Below, one piece after another: positions 37,742 through 46,979 of a stretch of 64,000 nt of DNA. Numbering within the stretch: position 1 is the stretch's first letter; each line of letters begins with the position of its first letter. The position numbers and the translations under genes are program-made. The stretch is from NCBI RefSeq assembly GCF_003970795.1, contig NZ_RWKW01000071.1:1-64000 (forward strand), given 5' to 3'. A model generated the notes under the pieces. That model saw nothing but the letters and a program-made list of their open reading frames with translations. It ran no database searches and was not told where the DNA came from. This DNA comes from Aquibium carbonis (GTDB lineage Bacteria > Pseudomonadota > Alphaproteobacteria > Rhizobiales > Rhizobiaceae).

Positions 37742-38811
37742 TCCGTCCCCTCGTTCCCGGCGACATGATCGGCATCATCGGCGGCGGCCAGCTTGGCCGG
37801 ATGCTGGCGATGGCGGCCGCCCGACTGGGCTTCCGCACCACCATCCTGGAACCGCAGCCGGATTGCCCGGCCGCTCAGGTGTCGAACAGCCAGATCCTCG
37901 CCGATTACGACGACCGCGCGGCGCTGACCTCGCTGGCGGCCCGCTCGGCCGTCGTCACTTACGAGTTCGAGAACGTGCCGGTTGGCGCGGCCAGGCATCT
38001 CTGCGAGCACGTGCCGGTGTTTCCGCCGCCGCTGGCGCTGGAGACGGCGCAGGACCGGCTGGCCGAGAAGAGTTTCCTGAACCGGCAGGACATATCCACA
38101 GCCCGATTCCTGCCTGTGGATGACGATGCCGATCTTCGCGCGGCGCTTGATAAATTCGGCGGCAGCGGCGTGTTGAAAACCCGCCGGCTCGGCTACGATG
38201 GCAAGGGCCAGCGCGTGTTCCGCAACGCGAGACGCGACGCTTCCGACGGCGCGGTGGAGGCGATGGGCGGCGTGCCCCTGATCCTCGAGGACCTCGTCGC
38301 TTTCGATTTCGAGTTCTCCATCATCGCAGCGCGCGGCCTGGACGGCTCGATGATGGCCTACGACGCGGCCCGTAACGAGCACGCGGATGGAATCCTGCGT
38401 CGCACGACCGTTCCCGCCGGGATCGACGCCCAAATGGAAAAGACCGCCCGCGAAGCCACCTTCGCGCTGATGGACGCGCTTGGCTATGTGGGCGTGATCG
38501 GGGTGGAGTTCTTCGCGCTGGCCGACGGCTCGGTGCTCGCCAACGAATTCGCGCCGCGCGTCCACAATTCCGGCCACTGGACCGAGGCCGTCTGTGTCGT
38601 TTCCCAGTTCGAGCAGCACATCCGCGCCGTCGCCGGCCTGCCGCTCGGCCTGCCCGGGCGCCATTCCGATTGCGTGATGGAAAACCTGATCGGCGACGAC
38701 ATCGAGCGCATACCGGACCTGCTGGGCGAGCCGGGCGTGGTGCTCAATCTCTACGGCAAGACCGAGACCCGCCCAGGCCGCAAGATGGGGCATTTCACCC
38801 GGCTGGGGTGA
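37738..38811 (+). CDS. purK: N5-carboxyaminoimidazole ribonucleotide synthetase
   Basis: This 357-residue ATP-grasp enzyme carboxylates AIR with bicarbonate and ATP, feeding PurE. It shows the N-terminal [26 protein letters not shown], the ATP-grasp region [13 protein letters not shown], and [30 protein letters not shown]. The ATG overlaps the purE stop, so the pair is coupled. Length is normal. The gene ends 130 bases before rpmJ. Confidence 0.95.
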
Positions 38812-38843
38812 CACCTTCCGCTCGACGCGATCGGGGCTCGCGG

Positions 38844-38872
38844 TTGACACCAGTCGGGCTTTGCGTCTATGA
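38844..38872 (+). promoter_or_regulatory. Candidate promoter of the bL36 gene
   Basis: TTGACA (38844-38849) and CTATGA (38867-38872) with a 17-base spacer are the best promoter-like pair in the window, directly after purK and 80 bases before the bL36 start. Confidence 0.6.
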
Positions 38873-38888
38873 CCGCGCGACCTTTCCG

Positions 38889-38910
38889 GCGCGCCTTCTG
38901 GCGCGTCTTT
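38889..38910 (+). terminator. Short hairpin plus T-rich stretch in the bL36 leader
   Basis: CGCGCC-TTCT-GGCGCG followed by TCTTTC lies about 20 bases after the candidate promoter start point. It could terminate read-through from purK or act as an attenuator in the bL36 leader. The T-stretch is weak. Confidence 0.35.
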
Positions 38911-38951
38911 CAATTCTGGCCCGCGCGGGCCGTACACCACGGGCTGAGACA

Positions 38952-39077
38952 ATGAAGATCAAGAATTCGCTCAAGTCGCTCAAGGGCCGTCATCGCGACA
39001 ACCGCATGGTTCGCCGCAAGGGCCGCATCTACATCATCAACAAGTCGGCTCCGCGCTACAAGGCGCGCCAGGGCTGA
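38952..39077 (+). CDS. rpmJ: Ribosomal protein bL36, type B (zinc-free)
   Basis: This 41-residue protein of the large ribosomal subunit ([30 protein letters not shown]) lacks the four Cys/His zinc ligands of type A bL36, so it is the C-minus (YkgO-like) form. Alphaproteobacteria often carry only this form. A promoter-like sequence and a short hairpin precede it. The ATG has an AGAC leader rather than a strong ribosome-binding site. Confidence 0.93.
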   Translation: MKIKNSLKSLKGRHRDNRMVRRKGRIYIINKSAPRYKARQG

Positions 39078-39160
39078 TCCTGGGGAGCGTTCGCGCTCTC
39101 CGATGGCGATCACGGCATTTTCAGTTTGACGTTCCGCGCCGCAGGATTACGTTCTGCGGC

Positions 39161-39739
39161 ATGCGGAACCTTTTTCATGTCGTGACAACGGCGCTCGTCG
39201 CCACTTTCCTCTCCCTGCCGATTGCCCTCGCGTCCGAAGACGCGGGACCGGCAAGCGAGGCCTCCCGGCTCGACAAGCTGTTCTCCGACCTCAAGCGGGA
39301 GCGCAACGAGAAAGCCGCCGAGCGCATCGCCAACCAGATCTGGGCCGAATGGCGCAAGTCGGGCAGCGCGTCCATCGACCTGATGCTGCAGTGGTCCAAC
39401 GAGGCCGCCGACAAGAAGAAGTTCGACGTCGCGCTGGATTTCCTCGACCAGGTGATCACGTTGCAGCCCGATTTCGCCGAAGGCTGGAACCGCCGGGCGA
39501 CCGTGCACTTCATGATGGACAACTACGCGAAGTCGATGGCCGACATCGAACACACGCTGCGGCTCGAGCCGCGCCATTTCGGCGCTCTCAGCGGGCTGGC
39601 ATCGATCCTCAAGGAGACGGGCCGCAAGGAACTGGCGCTGAACGCCTATGAGCGCACGCTGGCGATCTATCCGATGATGCGCAACGCCCAGTCGCAGGTC
39701 GCCACCCTTTCCGACGAGCTCGCCGGCGAAGGCATCTGA
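39161..39739 (+). CDS. Secreted tetratricopeptide-repeat protein
   Basis: This 192-residue protein has a signal peptide (VVTTALVATFLSLPIALA) and about three TPR motifs in the mature part: FDVALDFLDQVITLQPDFAEGWNRRA, YAKSMADIEHTLRLEPRHFGALSGLA and ELALNAYERTLAIYPMM. It probably serves as a periplasmic scaffold, partner unknown. The ATG at 39161 gives the signal peptide. The gene is isolated between bL36 and an alpha/beta hydrolase gene. Confidence 0.82.
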   Translation: MRNLFHVVTTALVATFLSLPIALASEDAGPASEASRLDKLFSDLKRERNEKAAERIANQIWAEWRKSGSASIDLMLQWSNEAADKKKFDVALDFLDQVITLQPDFAEGWNRRATVHFMMDNYAKSMADIEHTLRLEPRHFGALSGLASILKETGRKELALNAYERTLAIYPMMRNAQSQVATLSDELAGEGI

Positions 39740-39809
39740 TCCGCCATCGTTTGCGCCGCCCGCGTGCGGCGGAACCCACCTTTTTTCCTCCCGACCGCAT
39801 CGCGACGTC

Positions 39810-40880
39810 ATGAACCTCGTCTATGCCGCCCTGGCCTTCCTGCTCGCGATGCTGCTGGTCCTGGCTGGCGCGACGCGCGTCGGCTCCTGGCTCATCGAGC
39901 GGCGCCATCCGCCCGTGGGCGGCTTCGCGACCGTCAACGGCACGCGCCTCCATCACGTCCATGTGCCGGCGGGTCCGGGCGCCGATCTGCCGCCCCTGGT
40001 TTTCGTCCATGGCGCAAGCGGCAACCTTCTCGACCAGATGCTGCCCTTCCGACCCTTGCTCGAAGGCCGCGCCGAGATGCTGTTCGTCGACCGGCCGGGT
40101 CATGGCTGGTCGGAACGCGGCCCTGCCGTCAACGACACCCCGGCCGGGCAGGCGGACACGATCGCCGCGCTGATGGACGCCTATGGGATGGAAAAGGCCG
40201 TCGTCGTCGGCCACTCCTTCGCGGGCGCCGTGCTCACCGCCTTCGGGGTGCTTCGCCCGGAGCGCCTGGAAGGCCTCGTCTTTCTCGCCCCGGCGTCGCA
40301 TCCCTGGCCCGGCGGCGGCACGTCCTGGTACTACGACCTGTCGGAAACGCCGGTGATCGGCCGGCTTTTCACCGAAACGCTCGCCTGGACGGGCGGCATC
40401 ATGCGGCTCGACGCTGCGACGAACTGCGTCTTCGCGCCCAATGCCGTACCGGAGAACTATGCGCGCGATGCGGCCATCCGGCTGGTGCTGCGCCCGAAAG
40501 CGTTTCGCGCCAATGCCCGCGACGTGGCCGGACTCTTCGCCTTCGTCGAGAAACTCGCGCCACGCTATGGCGAGATCACGGCGCCGACGGTGGTGATCTC
40601 GGGCAATCGCGACACGGTCGTCTACGAGGAAATCCATTCGCTGGGGCTCGCCCGCGACATCCCGAATGCCGAGCTTCTCTGGATCGAGAACCTCGGTCAC
40701 AAGCCGGACTGGATCGCGACCGATCTCGCCGTCGCTGCGATCGAGAAACTGTCGGGGCACCAGCGCGATCTGCAGGCGCTGGCGCGACAGCTCGAGGCGC
40801 GGATCGCAAACGATGCCCACGGCCCCATCGAGGCGTGCGCCGACGGACCGCCGACGCCCGCTCCGGCGCCAGCCGGTTAG
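39810..40880 (+). CDS. Alpha/beta-fold hydrolase
   Basis: This 356-residue hydrolase has an N-terminal membrane anchor (YAALAFLLAMLLVLAGAT) and the catalytic elbow VVGHSFAGAVL (Ser nucleophile), an oxyanion region VFVHGASGNLLDQM, a downstream Asp in ISGNRDTVV, and His in ENLGHKPDW. The last 50 residues are a helical and proline-rich tail. The gene is convergent with pyk, 12 bases apart. The substrate is unknown. Confidence 0.83.
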   Translation: MNLVYAALAFLLAMLLVLAGATRVGSWLIERRHPPVGGFATVNGTRLHHVHVPAGPGADLPPLVFVHGASGNLLDQMLPFRPLLEGRAEMLFVDRPGHGWSERGPAVNDTPAGQADTIAALMDAYGMEKAVVVGHSFAGAVLTAFGVLRPERLEGLVFLAPASHPWPGGGTSWYYDLSETPVIGRLFTETLAWTGGIMRLDAATNCVFAPNAVPENYARDAAIRLVLRPKAFRANARDVAGLFAFVEKLAPRYGEITAPTVVISGNRDTVVYEEIHSLGLARDIPNAELLWIENLGHKPDWIATDLAVAAIEKLSGHQRDLQALARQLEARIANDAHGPIEACADGPPTPAPAPAG

Positions 40881-40892
40881 AGCAAGGTCCGG

Positions 40893-42329
40893 TCAGATGC
40901 CGCCGAAGCCGTCCGCGCCGATATAGGCGATGCGCAGCATGTTGGTCGCGCCCGGCGTGCGAAGCGGCACGCCCGCCGTGACGATGACCCGGTCGCCGGC
41001 ACGTCCGAAACCTTCCGCGAAGGTGATGCGGCAGGCGCGGTCCACCATGTCGTCGAGATCGGTGGCGTCCGGCGTGACGACGCAATGCAGTCCCCAGACG
41101 AGCGACAGCCGCCGCGCCGTTTCCACCACCGGCGACAGCGCGATGATCGGCACCTGAGGGCGTTCGCGGGCGGCACGCAGTCCCGTCGTTCCGGAAGCGG
41201 TGTAGGTCACGATCGCCGAGAGCTTCAGCGTTTCGGCGATCTGGCGCGCGGCCAGCGAAATCGCGTCGGCACCCGTCGCTTCGGGGTCGCTGCGCTGGGC
41301 ATTGATGATGCTGGGGTAGTTCGGATCCTTCTCCACCTGCACCGCGATCGCGTTCATCATCGCCACGGCTTCGACCGGATAGTCGCCGGCCGCCGACTCG
41401 GCCGACAGCATGATGGCGTCCGCGCCTTCGAAGACGGCGATCGACACGTCCGACACCTCGGCCCGGGTGGGCACCGGTGCGGTGATCATCGATTCCAGCA
41501 TCTGCGTGGCGATCACCACCGGCTTGCCCGCCTTTCGGCAGGCACGGGTGATCTGCTTCTGGATTCCGGGCACCGCCTCGAGCGGCATCTCGACGCCCAG
41601 ATCGCCGCGCGCCACCATCAGCGCGTCGGAAACCTCGATGATCTCGGCCAGACGCGCCACGGCCTGCGGCTTTTCGATCTTGGACAAGAGGGCGGCGCGG
41701 CCGCGCGAGATCTTGCGCACTTCGGCCAGATCCTCCGGCCGCTGCACGAAGGACAGCGCGATCCAGTCCACCTCGGCCTGGAGCACCGCGTCGAGGTCGC
41801 GCCGGTCCTTCTCCGTCAGGGCGCCGAGCGGCAGATCCGTATCGGGCAGGCTCACGCCCTTCTTGTCGGATATCTTGGTTCCGGCCACGACGACCGCCAC
41901 GATGGCCTTGCCGTCGTTGCTCACCGCCTTGAGCTGGAGCTTGCCATCGTCGATCAGCAGGCGGTCGCCGGGCTTCACCGATTGCAGGATCTCGGGATGC
42001 GGGAGGTGCACGCGCGTGGCATCGCCCGGCGTGGTGTCGTCGTCGAGAACGAACGTGTCGCCCGCCTTGAGCGCGACCGTGCCGGCGGCGAATTTGCCCA
42101 CGCGCAGCTTTGGCCCCTGGAGATCGGCCAGGATGCCGATGGGACGGCCCACCTGACGCTCGACGCTGCGGATCATCGCCACCAGCTTGCGCATCAGGTC
42201 GTGATCGGCATGGCTCATGTTGATGCGGAAGGTATCGGCACCCGCCTCGTGCAGCTTGCGGATCATCTCTTCGGTCGAAGACGAGGGGCCGAGCGTCGCG
42301 AGGATGCGGACCTTGCGCTGGCGCCTCAT
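40893..42329 (-). CDS. pyk: Pyruvate kinase
   Basis: This 478-residue enzyme makes ATP and pyruvate from phosphoenolpyruvate. It has KVRILATLGPSS at the start, the substrate and metal region LLSKIEKPQAV and DALMVARGDLGVEMPLEAVPGIQK, and the C-terminal effector domain (IVTYTASGTTGLRAARERP). Domain B lies between about residues 70 and 170. The ATG overlaps the stop of the DUF1036 gene upstream (ATGA), so the two are coupled, a pairing known in rhizobia. Confidence 0.95.
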   Translation of the reverse strand: MRRQRKVRILATLGPSSSTEEMIRKLHEAGADTFRINMSHADHDLMRKLVAMIRSVERQVGRPIGILADLQGPKLRVGKFAAGTVALKAGDTFVLDDDTTPGDATRVHLPHPEILQSVKPGDRLLIDDGKLQLKAVSNDGKAIVAVVVAGTKISDKKGVSLPDTDLPLGALTEKDRRDLDAVLQAEVDWIALSFVQRPEDLAEVRKISRGRAALLSKIEKPQAVARLAEIIEVSDALMVARGDLGVEMPLEAVPGIQKQITRACRKAGKPVVIATQMLESMITAPVPTRAEVSDVSIAVFEGADAIMLSAESAAGDYPVEAVAMMNAIAVQVEKDPNYPSIINAQRSDPEATGADAISLAARQIAETLKLSAIVTYTASGTTGLRAARERPQVPIIALSPVVETARRLSLVWGLHCVVTPDATDLDDMVDRACRITFAEGFGRAGDRVIVTAGVPLRTPGATNMLRIAYIGADGFGGI

Positions 42330-42811
42330 TGCTGCGCCCCCGTCACGGCGGCGGTTCCGTCCGCGGCGGGCTGATCCGTCAACTGCACCATCCAGCTTGC
42401 CTGTTCCCCGGTGTCGTATTCCTGGAAGCCGGCGCGTTGAAACCCGCGCCTGATACAGTCGCTCACGCCCACGATCTTGAACTCTCTTTCAGCGATGCAC
42501 ATGTTGATCGGCCCATCCCAGCGCCCGCCGCGCTCAGCATCTTCTGCATAGAGGTAGTAATAGCGTGATGACAAAGGGCCTTCGATCAGCGTCTTGCAGG
42601 TCGAGCCTTCCACGTGCCACCAGCCTTCGGTGATCCAGCCCGCGGGCGCGCGGTATCCGATCGCCACGCCGATGAGCGCCTGCGTTGCGTTGCACACGCG
42701 GAAGTCGGCGCGCGCTGCTCCCGTCGACGCCACGATGCCAAGCAGGGCAATAACGACGATGGAACAGGCCGCCGCGAGGCGTGACGCCCCCCCGACACCC
42801 GGCAGAACCAT
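42326..42811 (-). CDS. DUF1036 secreted protein
   Basis: This 161-residue protein has a signal peptide (SRLAAACSIVVIALLGIVASTGAARA) and the DUF1036 domain: RVCNATQALIGVAIGYRAPAGWITEGWWH, YYYLYAEDAERGGRW and CIAEREFKIVG, with several Cys that may form disulfides. The start at 42811 has AAGGGG seven bases upstream; an ATG ten codons earlier (42841) with AAGGAG is nearly as good. Its stop overlaps pyk. The family has no known role. Confidence 0.82.
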   Translation of the reverse strand: MVLPGVGGASRLAAACSIVVIALLGIVASTGAARADFRVCNATQALIGVAIGYRAPAGWITEGWWHVEGSTCKTLIEGPLSSRYYYLYAEDAERGGRWDGPINMCIAEREFKIVGVSDCIRRGFQRAGFQEYDTGEQASWMVQLTDQPAADGTAAVTGAQQ

Positions 42812-43010
42812 ACTCGTGCCCCTTGCCCTTGGACGAAACATTGCTTCGATGCTCCTTTTCGGAAATGCGCGCGCGCATGTCAACGCGCCGTGGCGATATG
42901 ATCAAATCGGTTAATCGCGCAACAACACTGGCATCTGTCACAAGATTGTCGAAAGGACGGCATTGCGACGAGCCGGTGGTCGTGGAAGGAAGGTCGGGCC
43001 AGGCGTTGCC

Positions 43011-43859
43011 ATGGCTCGCTCACCCCATGCCCCGGACCCGACCCCGAACACGATGACACGCACAGCCATCTTTTCGCCCTACGAGATCGTCGATGGCGAC
43101 CGCAGCCGCGGTCTGCTGCTGCTTGCCGACCATGCCCGCAACACGCTCCCCGAAGAGTATGGGAGCCTCGGCCTGCCCGCCGCCGAATTCGAGCGTCACA
43201 TCGCCTACGACATCGGCGTCGAGACGGTGACGCGCGAGCTTGCCCGGCAGCTCGACGCGCCGGCTCTGCTGTGCGGCTATTCGCGGCTTCTGGTCGATCC
43301 CAATCGCGGCGAGGACGATCCCACGCTGATCCGCCAGCTCTATGACGGCACGGTGATACCGGGAAACTATCCGATGGCGCCCGAGGAACGCGAGAAGCGG
43401 CTGGAGCTCTTCTACCGGCCCTGGCACGACGCCGTCGGCGCGATGACGGCATCCGTCCATGCCGCGAGCGGGGCGGCGCCGCTGATCATATCGATCCACT
43501 CCTTCACGCCCTGCATGCAGGGCGTCGAACGGCCCTGGCATGTCGGCATCCTGTGGGACATGGACGACCGGGCCGTGGCGCCGCTGTTGTCGGCGCTGCG
43601 CAGGGATCCCGATCTCGTCGTCGGCGACAACGAGCCCTATGATGGCGCCCTTCGCGGCGACACGATGTACCAGCACGCCATCATGCACGGCTATGCACAC
43701 ACCCTGATCGAGATCCGGCAGGACCTGATTGCCAGCGAAGCCGGCGCGGTGGCATGGGCAGATCGACTGGCGCCGATCCTTGACGACATCAATCGCCGGA
43801 CCGATATCCATCAGGTGCGGTTTTTCGGATCGCGCACCGGGCCGGTGCAGACCCGATAG
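43011..43859 (+). CDS. N-formylglutamate amidohydrolase family protein
   Basis: This protein of about 282 residues has the FGase (HutG-like) patterns LLLLADHARNTLPEEYGSLGL, IAYDIGVETVTRELA, LVDPNRGEDDPTLI, IISIHSFTP and HALIEIRQDLI-like HTLIEIRQDLIAS. The family hydrolyses N-formylglutamate in histidine breakdown, but this group is often outside hut operons and may act on other N-formyl compounds. The start is uncertain: an ATG at 43053 also fits the core, and neither has a strong ribosome-binding site. Confidence 0.8.
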   Translation: MARSPHAPDPTPNTMTRTAIFSPYEIVDGDRSRGLLLLADHARNTLPEEYGSLGLPAAEFERHIAYDIGVETVTRELARQLDAPALLCGYSRLLVDPNRGEDDPTLIRQLYDGTVIPGNYPMAPEEREKRLELFYRPWHDAVGAMTASVHAASGAAPLIISIHSFTPCMQGVERPWHVGILWDMDDRAVAPLLSALRRDPDLVVGDNEPYDGALRGDTMYQHAIMHGYAHTLIEIRQDLIASEAGAVAWADRLAPILDDINRRTDIHQVRFFGSRTGPVQTR

Positions 43860-43892
43860 GAACCGATTTGAACAACATGCGAGGAGACGGAC

Positions 43893-44201
43893 ATGGCTGA
43901 TCTCACGCCGGAACGGCAGCGCGATTTCGAGGCCGCAGCGTTCCGTCGCCTGACCGAGCATCTGCGCACGCGCAGCGACGTGCAGAACATCGACCTGATG
44001 AACCTCGCCGGTTTCTGCCGCAACTGCCTGTCGAACTGGTATCGCGACGCCGCGACGGCCGAGGGCGTCGAACTGTCAAAGGACGAAAGCCGCGAGATCG
44101 TCTACGGCATGCCCTATGCCGAATGGCAGGCCAAGCACCAGACGGATGCCTCGCCGGAAAAGCAGGCGGCCTTCGAGCAGAACCGGCCGAAGGATCATTG
44201 A
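43893..44201 (+). CDS. DUF1244 family protein
   Basis: This 102-residue protein carries the DUF1244 core: FRRLTEHLRTRSDVQNIDLMNLAGFCRNCLSNWYRDAA, with a conserved CRNCL pair of cysteines, and GVELSKDESREIVYGMPYAEW. GAGGAG lies before the ATG. The family is widespread in proteobacteria with no known activity. It follows the FGase-like gene by 33 bases and is convergent with uup. Confidence 0.88.
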   Translation: MADLTPERQRDFEAAAFRRLTEHLRTRSDVQNIDLMNLAGFCRNCLSNWYRDAATAEGVELSKDESREIVYGMPYAEWQAKHQTDASPEKQAAFEQNRPKDH

Positions 44202-44204
44202 GGC

Positions 44205-46034
44205 TCAGCCGCCCTCGATCTCCTCGCGCAGCATCTCGAGCTCCAGCCATTCCTCTTCCATCGCCGACAGCGCGGCGCGCTCCTTGTCGAGCGTTTCCGC
44301 CGTCCTGGCGAAGCCTTTCGGGTCGCGGGCGAAGAGCTGCGGGTCGGCGAGCGTCGCCTCCAGCCTGGCGATGGCGGCCGTGGCTTCCTCCATCTTCTTC
44401 GGCAGGCTCTCCAGGGCGAATTTCTGCTTGTAGGAGAATTTTCTTGCCGACGCCCTGGGGGCCTGCGCCTCGCCGCCGGAAGCCGAATCGCGTGAAACCT
44501 TGTCGGCGGCCGGCCTCGTGTCTCCGGCGCGCTTGACGAAGCGGGCGCTGCCGCGCTGGGTGAGCAGGTCGGTGTAGCCGCCGGCATATTCCACCCACCT
44601 GCCGTCGCCGTCGGGCGCGATCGTGCTCGTCACCGTGCGGTCGAGGAAATCGCGGTCGTGGCTGACGAGGATGACCGTGCCGGCGAAACCCGACACGAGT
44701 TCCTGAAGGAGGTCGAGCGTCTCCATGTCGAGATCGTTGGTCGGCTCGTCGAGCACCAGCAGGTTCGACGGCCGGGCCAGCACGCGGGCGAGGATCAGCC
44801 GCGCCTTCTCGCCACCCGAAAGTTCGCGAACCGGCGTGCGCGCCTGCTCGGGCTTGAACAGGAAGTCCTTCATGTAGGACACGACGTGACGTTCCTCGCC
44901 ATTGACGACGACGGTCTCGCCGCGTCCGTCGGTGAGAAAATGCGCCAGCGTTTCGTCGGGGTCGAGCGCGGCCCGGCGCTGGTCGAGCGTGGCGATCTCG
45001 AGGTTGACGCCGAGCCGCACGGTGCCGCTGTCCGGGGCGAGTTCGCCCGTCAGCATCCGGAGCAGCGTCGTCTTGCCGGCGCCGTTGGGACCCACCAGGC
45101 CGATGCGGTCACCACGCTGGATACGCGTCGAAAACTCTTTCACGATCACCGCGTCGCCGTAGGTCTTGGAGATCGACTTCGCCTCGACGACGAGCTTGCC
45201 GGACTCGGCCGCCTCGCTCGCCTCAAGCTTTGCCGAGCCTTCCGCGCCGCGATGGCCGCGGAACTTGGACCGCATCGACTGCAACTCGCCGAGCCTGCGC
45301 ATGTTGCGCTTGCGCCGCGCGGTGACGCCGTAGCGCAGCCAGTGCTCCTCGCGCACGATCTGGCGCCCGAGCTTGTGCTGGTCGCGTTCCTCCTCCTCGA
45401 GCACCTGGTCGCGCCACTCCTCGAAATGGGCAAAGCCCCGGTCGAGCCGGCGCGTCACGCCGCGGTCGAGCCACACGGTCGCGCGCGTCACCCGTTCGAG
45501 GAAGCGACGATCGTGCGAGATCACCACGAAGGCCGACGAGGTGCGCGACAGTTCCTCTTCCAGCCATTCGATGACGGTGAGATCGAGATGGTTGGTGGGC
45601 TCGTCGAGAAGCAGGATGTCGGGCTGCGGCGCGAGCACACGCGCAAGCGCGGCCCGGCGCGCTTCGCCGCCCGACAGGGTGTCGGGCGCTTCTTCTCCCG
45701 AAAGGCCGAGATTCTCGAGGATGTAGGTGGCGCGGTATGGATCGTCCGTGGGTCCGAGACCGGCCTCGACATAGGCGCGCACGGTCGAGAAACCTTCCGT
45801 ATCCGGCGCCTGCTGGAGGTAGCGCACGGTCGCCGACGGCTGGCGGAAGATCTCGCCGTCCTGCGGCTCGATGAAGCCGGCGGCGATCTTGAGCAGCGTC
45901 GACTTGCCCGATCCGTTGCGGCCGACCAGCGCGATGCGGTCGCCGGGCTGGACGGAAATCGACGCGCCCTGCAGCAGCGGCGTGCCGCCGAAGGTGAGGC
46001 CGATGTCGTCGAGACGGAGGATGGGAGGCGCCAT
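44205..46034 (-). CDS. uup: ABC-F family ATPase (Uup-like)
   Basis: This 609-residue soluble protein has two ATPase domains and no membrane part: Walker A GRNGSGKST and GPNGAGKTT, signatures LSGGEARRAALARVL and LSGGEKARLILARVL, and Walker B DILLLDEPTNHLD and LLVLDEPTNDLD. An Arg/Lys-rich linker follows the first domain (QIVREEHWLRYGVTARRKRNMRRLGE) and a C-terminal coiled coil spans residues 540-609. Uup-type proteins act on ribosomes or branched DNA. It precedes thiN on the same strand with 6 bases between. Confidence 0.9.
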   Translation of the reverse strand: MAPPILRLDDIGLTFGGTPLLQGASISVQPGDRIALVGRNGSGKSTLLKIAAGFIEPQDGEIFRQPSATVRYLQQAPDTEGFSTVRAYVEAGLGPTDDPYRATYILENLGLSGEEAPDTLSGGEARRAALARVLAPQPDILLLDEPTNHLDLTVIEWLEEELSRTSSAFVVISHDRRFLERVTRATVWLDRGVTRRLDRGFAHFEEWRDQVLEEEERDQHKLGRQIVREEHWLRYGVTARRKRNMRRLGELQSMRSKFRGHRGAEGSAKLEASEAAESGKLVVEAKSISKTYGDAVIVKEFSTRIQRGDRIGLVGPNGAGKTTLLRMLTGELAPDSGTVRLGVNLEIATLDQRRAALDPDETLAHFLTDGRGETVVVNGEERHVVSYMKDFLFKPEQARTPVRELSGGEKARLILARVLARPSNLLVLDEPTNDLDMETLDLLQELVSGFAGTVILVSHDRDFLDRTVTSTIAPDGDGRWVEYAGGYTDLLTQRGSARFVKRAGDTRPAADKVSRDSASGGEAQAPRASARKFSYKQKFALESLPKKMEEATAAIARLEATLADPQLFARDPKGFARTAETLDKERAALSAMEEEWLELEMLREEIEGG

Positions 46035-46040
46035 GCGGTG

Positions 46041-46691
46041 TCAGCCCTTCGAGGCGGGAGATGTTTCGGGGCGGGCAAGCAGCAGGGCGCGGCCCTGGCG
46101 CAGCGAGACGCGCAGGTCGCCGCGCACCTCGTTCGAGAGCGTCAGCGAAGATCCGAAGGCGAGATCGACATCGGCCAGCGGCCATTTCGCGCCGGAGACG
46201 GTGAGTCCCGCCAAGGGCGAAAAGGCGAGGATCGAAAACAGCGTGCCATCGGGAAAATCGAAGCCGCGTTCGCCGGGCAACAGCGGCGCGCCCTCCTCGA
46301 AGCCGCTCGACAGGAGCACCGGGAGGCCGCGTTCGGCCAGCCGGATGGCGGCCGTCATGTGCAGGAAGGCATGGTCGGCGCGCTCGCCCCCGAAGGCCCC
46401 GACCATGATCAGGTTGGTGGCGCCTCGCGCAACCGCGGCTTCCGCCGCCAGTTCGCCGTCGGTGCTGTCCTTTTCGGGCGGATGCATGTCACGCTCGATG
46501 CCGGCATGGCCGGCGATCTCGGCCGCCGTGACGGAATCGAAGTCGCCGATCCACAGTTCAGGCGTCAAGCCGAGCGCCGCGGCATGCCGGATGCCGGAGT
46601 CGGCGGCGATGACGCGCGCCTGCCCCAGGGCAGCGTCGAGGCGGGGCGTGCGAACGAGATCGCCGCCGAGCAGGATCGCGAATGTGCTCAT
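46041..46691 (-). CDS. thiN: Thiamine diphosphokinase
   Basis: This 216-residue enzyme makes thiamine diphosphate from thiamine and ATP. It has IAADSGIRHAAALGLTPELWIGDFDSV, EKDSTDGELAAEAAV and VGAFGGERADHAFLH, which contain the ATP- and magnesium-binding residues. The ATG at 46691 matches the family start. It is divergent from the thiBPQ transporter operon, so import and activation of thiamine are neighbours. The TPP riboswitch faces the transporter, not this gene. Confidence 0.92.
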   Translation of the reverse strand: MSTFAILLGGDLVRTPRLDAALGQARVIAADSGIRHAAALGLTPELWIGDFDSVTAAEIAGHAGIERDMHPPEKDSTDGELAAEAAVARGATNLIMVGAFGGERADHAFLHMTAAIRLAERGLPVLLSSGFEEGAPLLPGERGFDFPDGTLFSILAFSPLAGLTVSGAKWPLADVDLAFGSSLTLSNEVRGDLRVSLRQGRALLLARPETSPASKG

Positions 46692-46821
46692 GGGGGTCGC
46701 CTCTATCACGCGGCGGGCGCAAAGCGAAAGGGCAACGGTGCGCCGGCCCGACGAGGCACGGGGCCATCGACGAACGAAAGCGCTTGCCGCCCGGCGCGAG
46801 CCATCCTAGATGTTTCAGTGC

Positions 46822-46926
46822 TCTAACGGGGTGCCGGCGGTCGCTTGACCGGCCGGCTGAGAGGCCAAGGGGAAACCCGGCCAACCCGCTGAACCTGATC
46901 CGGCTTGTACCGGCGGAGGGATTAGA
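46822..46926 (+). ncRNA. TPP riboswitch (THI element)
   Basis: The conserved parts are visible: P1 closed by TCTAA and TTAGA, GGGGTGCC, CTGAGA (46857-46862), ACCCGCTGAACCTGATCCGG (46884-46903) and GCGGAGGGA (46913-46921). It precedes thiB on the same strand by 54 bases. A 9-bp stem downstream hides the thiB ribosome-binding site, suggesting translational control by thiamine diphosphate. Confidence 0.96.
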
Positions 46927-46937
46927 CGCTCTTCCAC

Positions 46938-46978
46938 CAGCGCCTCAATTCCCTTTCATTCGAACAGAGGAGGCGCTG
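46938..46978 (+). promoter_or_regulatory. Ribosome-binding-site-sequestering stem of the TPP riboswitch
   Basis: CAGCGCCTC (46938-46946) is perfectly complementary to GAGGCGCTG (46970-46978), which overlaps the GGAGG ribosome-binding site of thiB. The loop is 23 bases. It is the likely expression platform of the riboswitch, acting on translation; no T-rich terminator is seen. Confidence 0.6.
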
Positions 46979-46979
46979 C

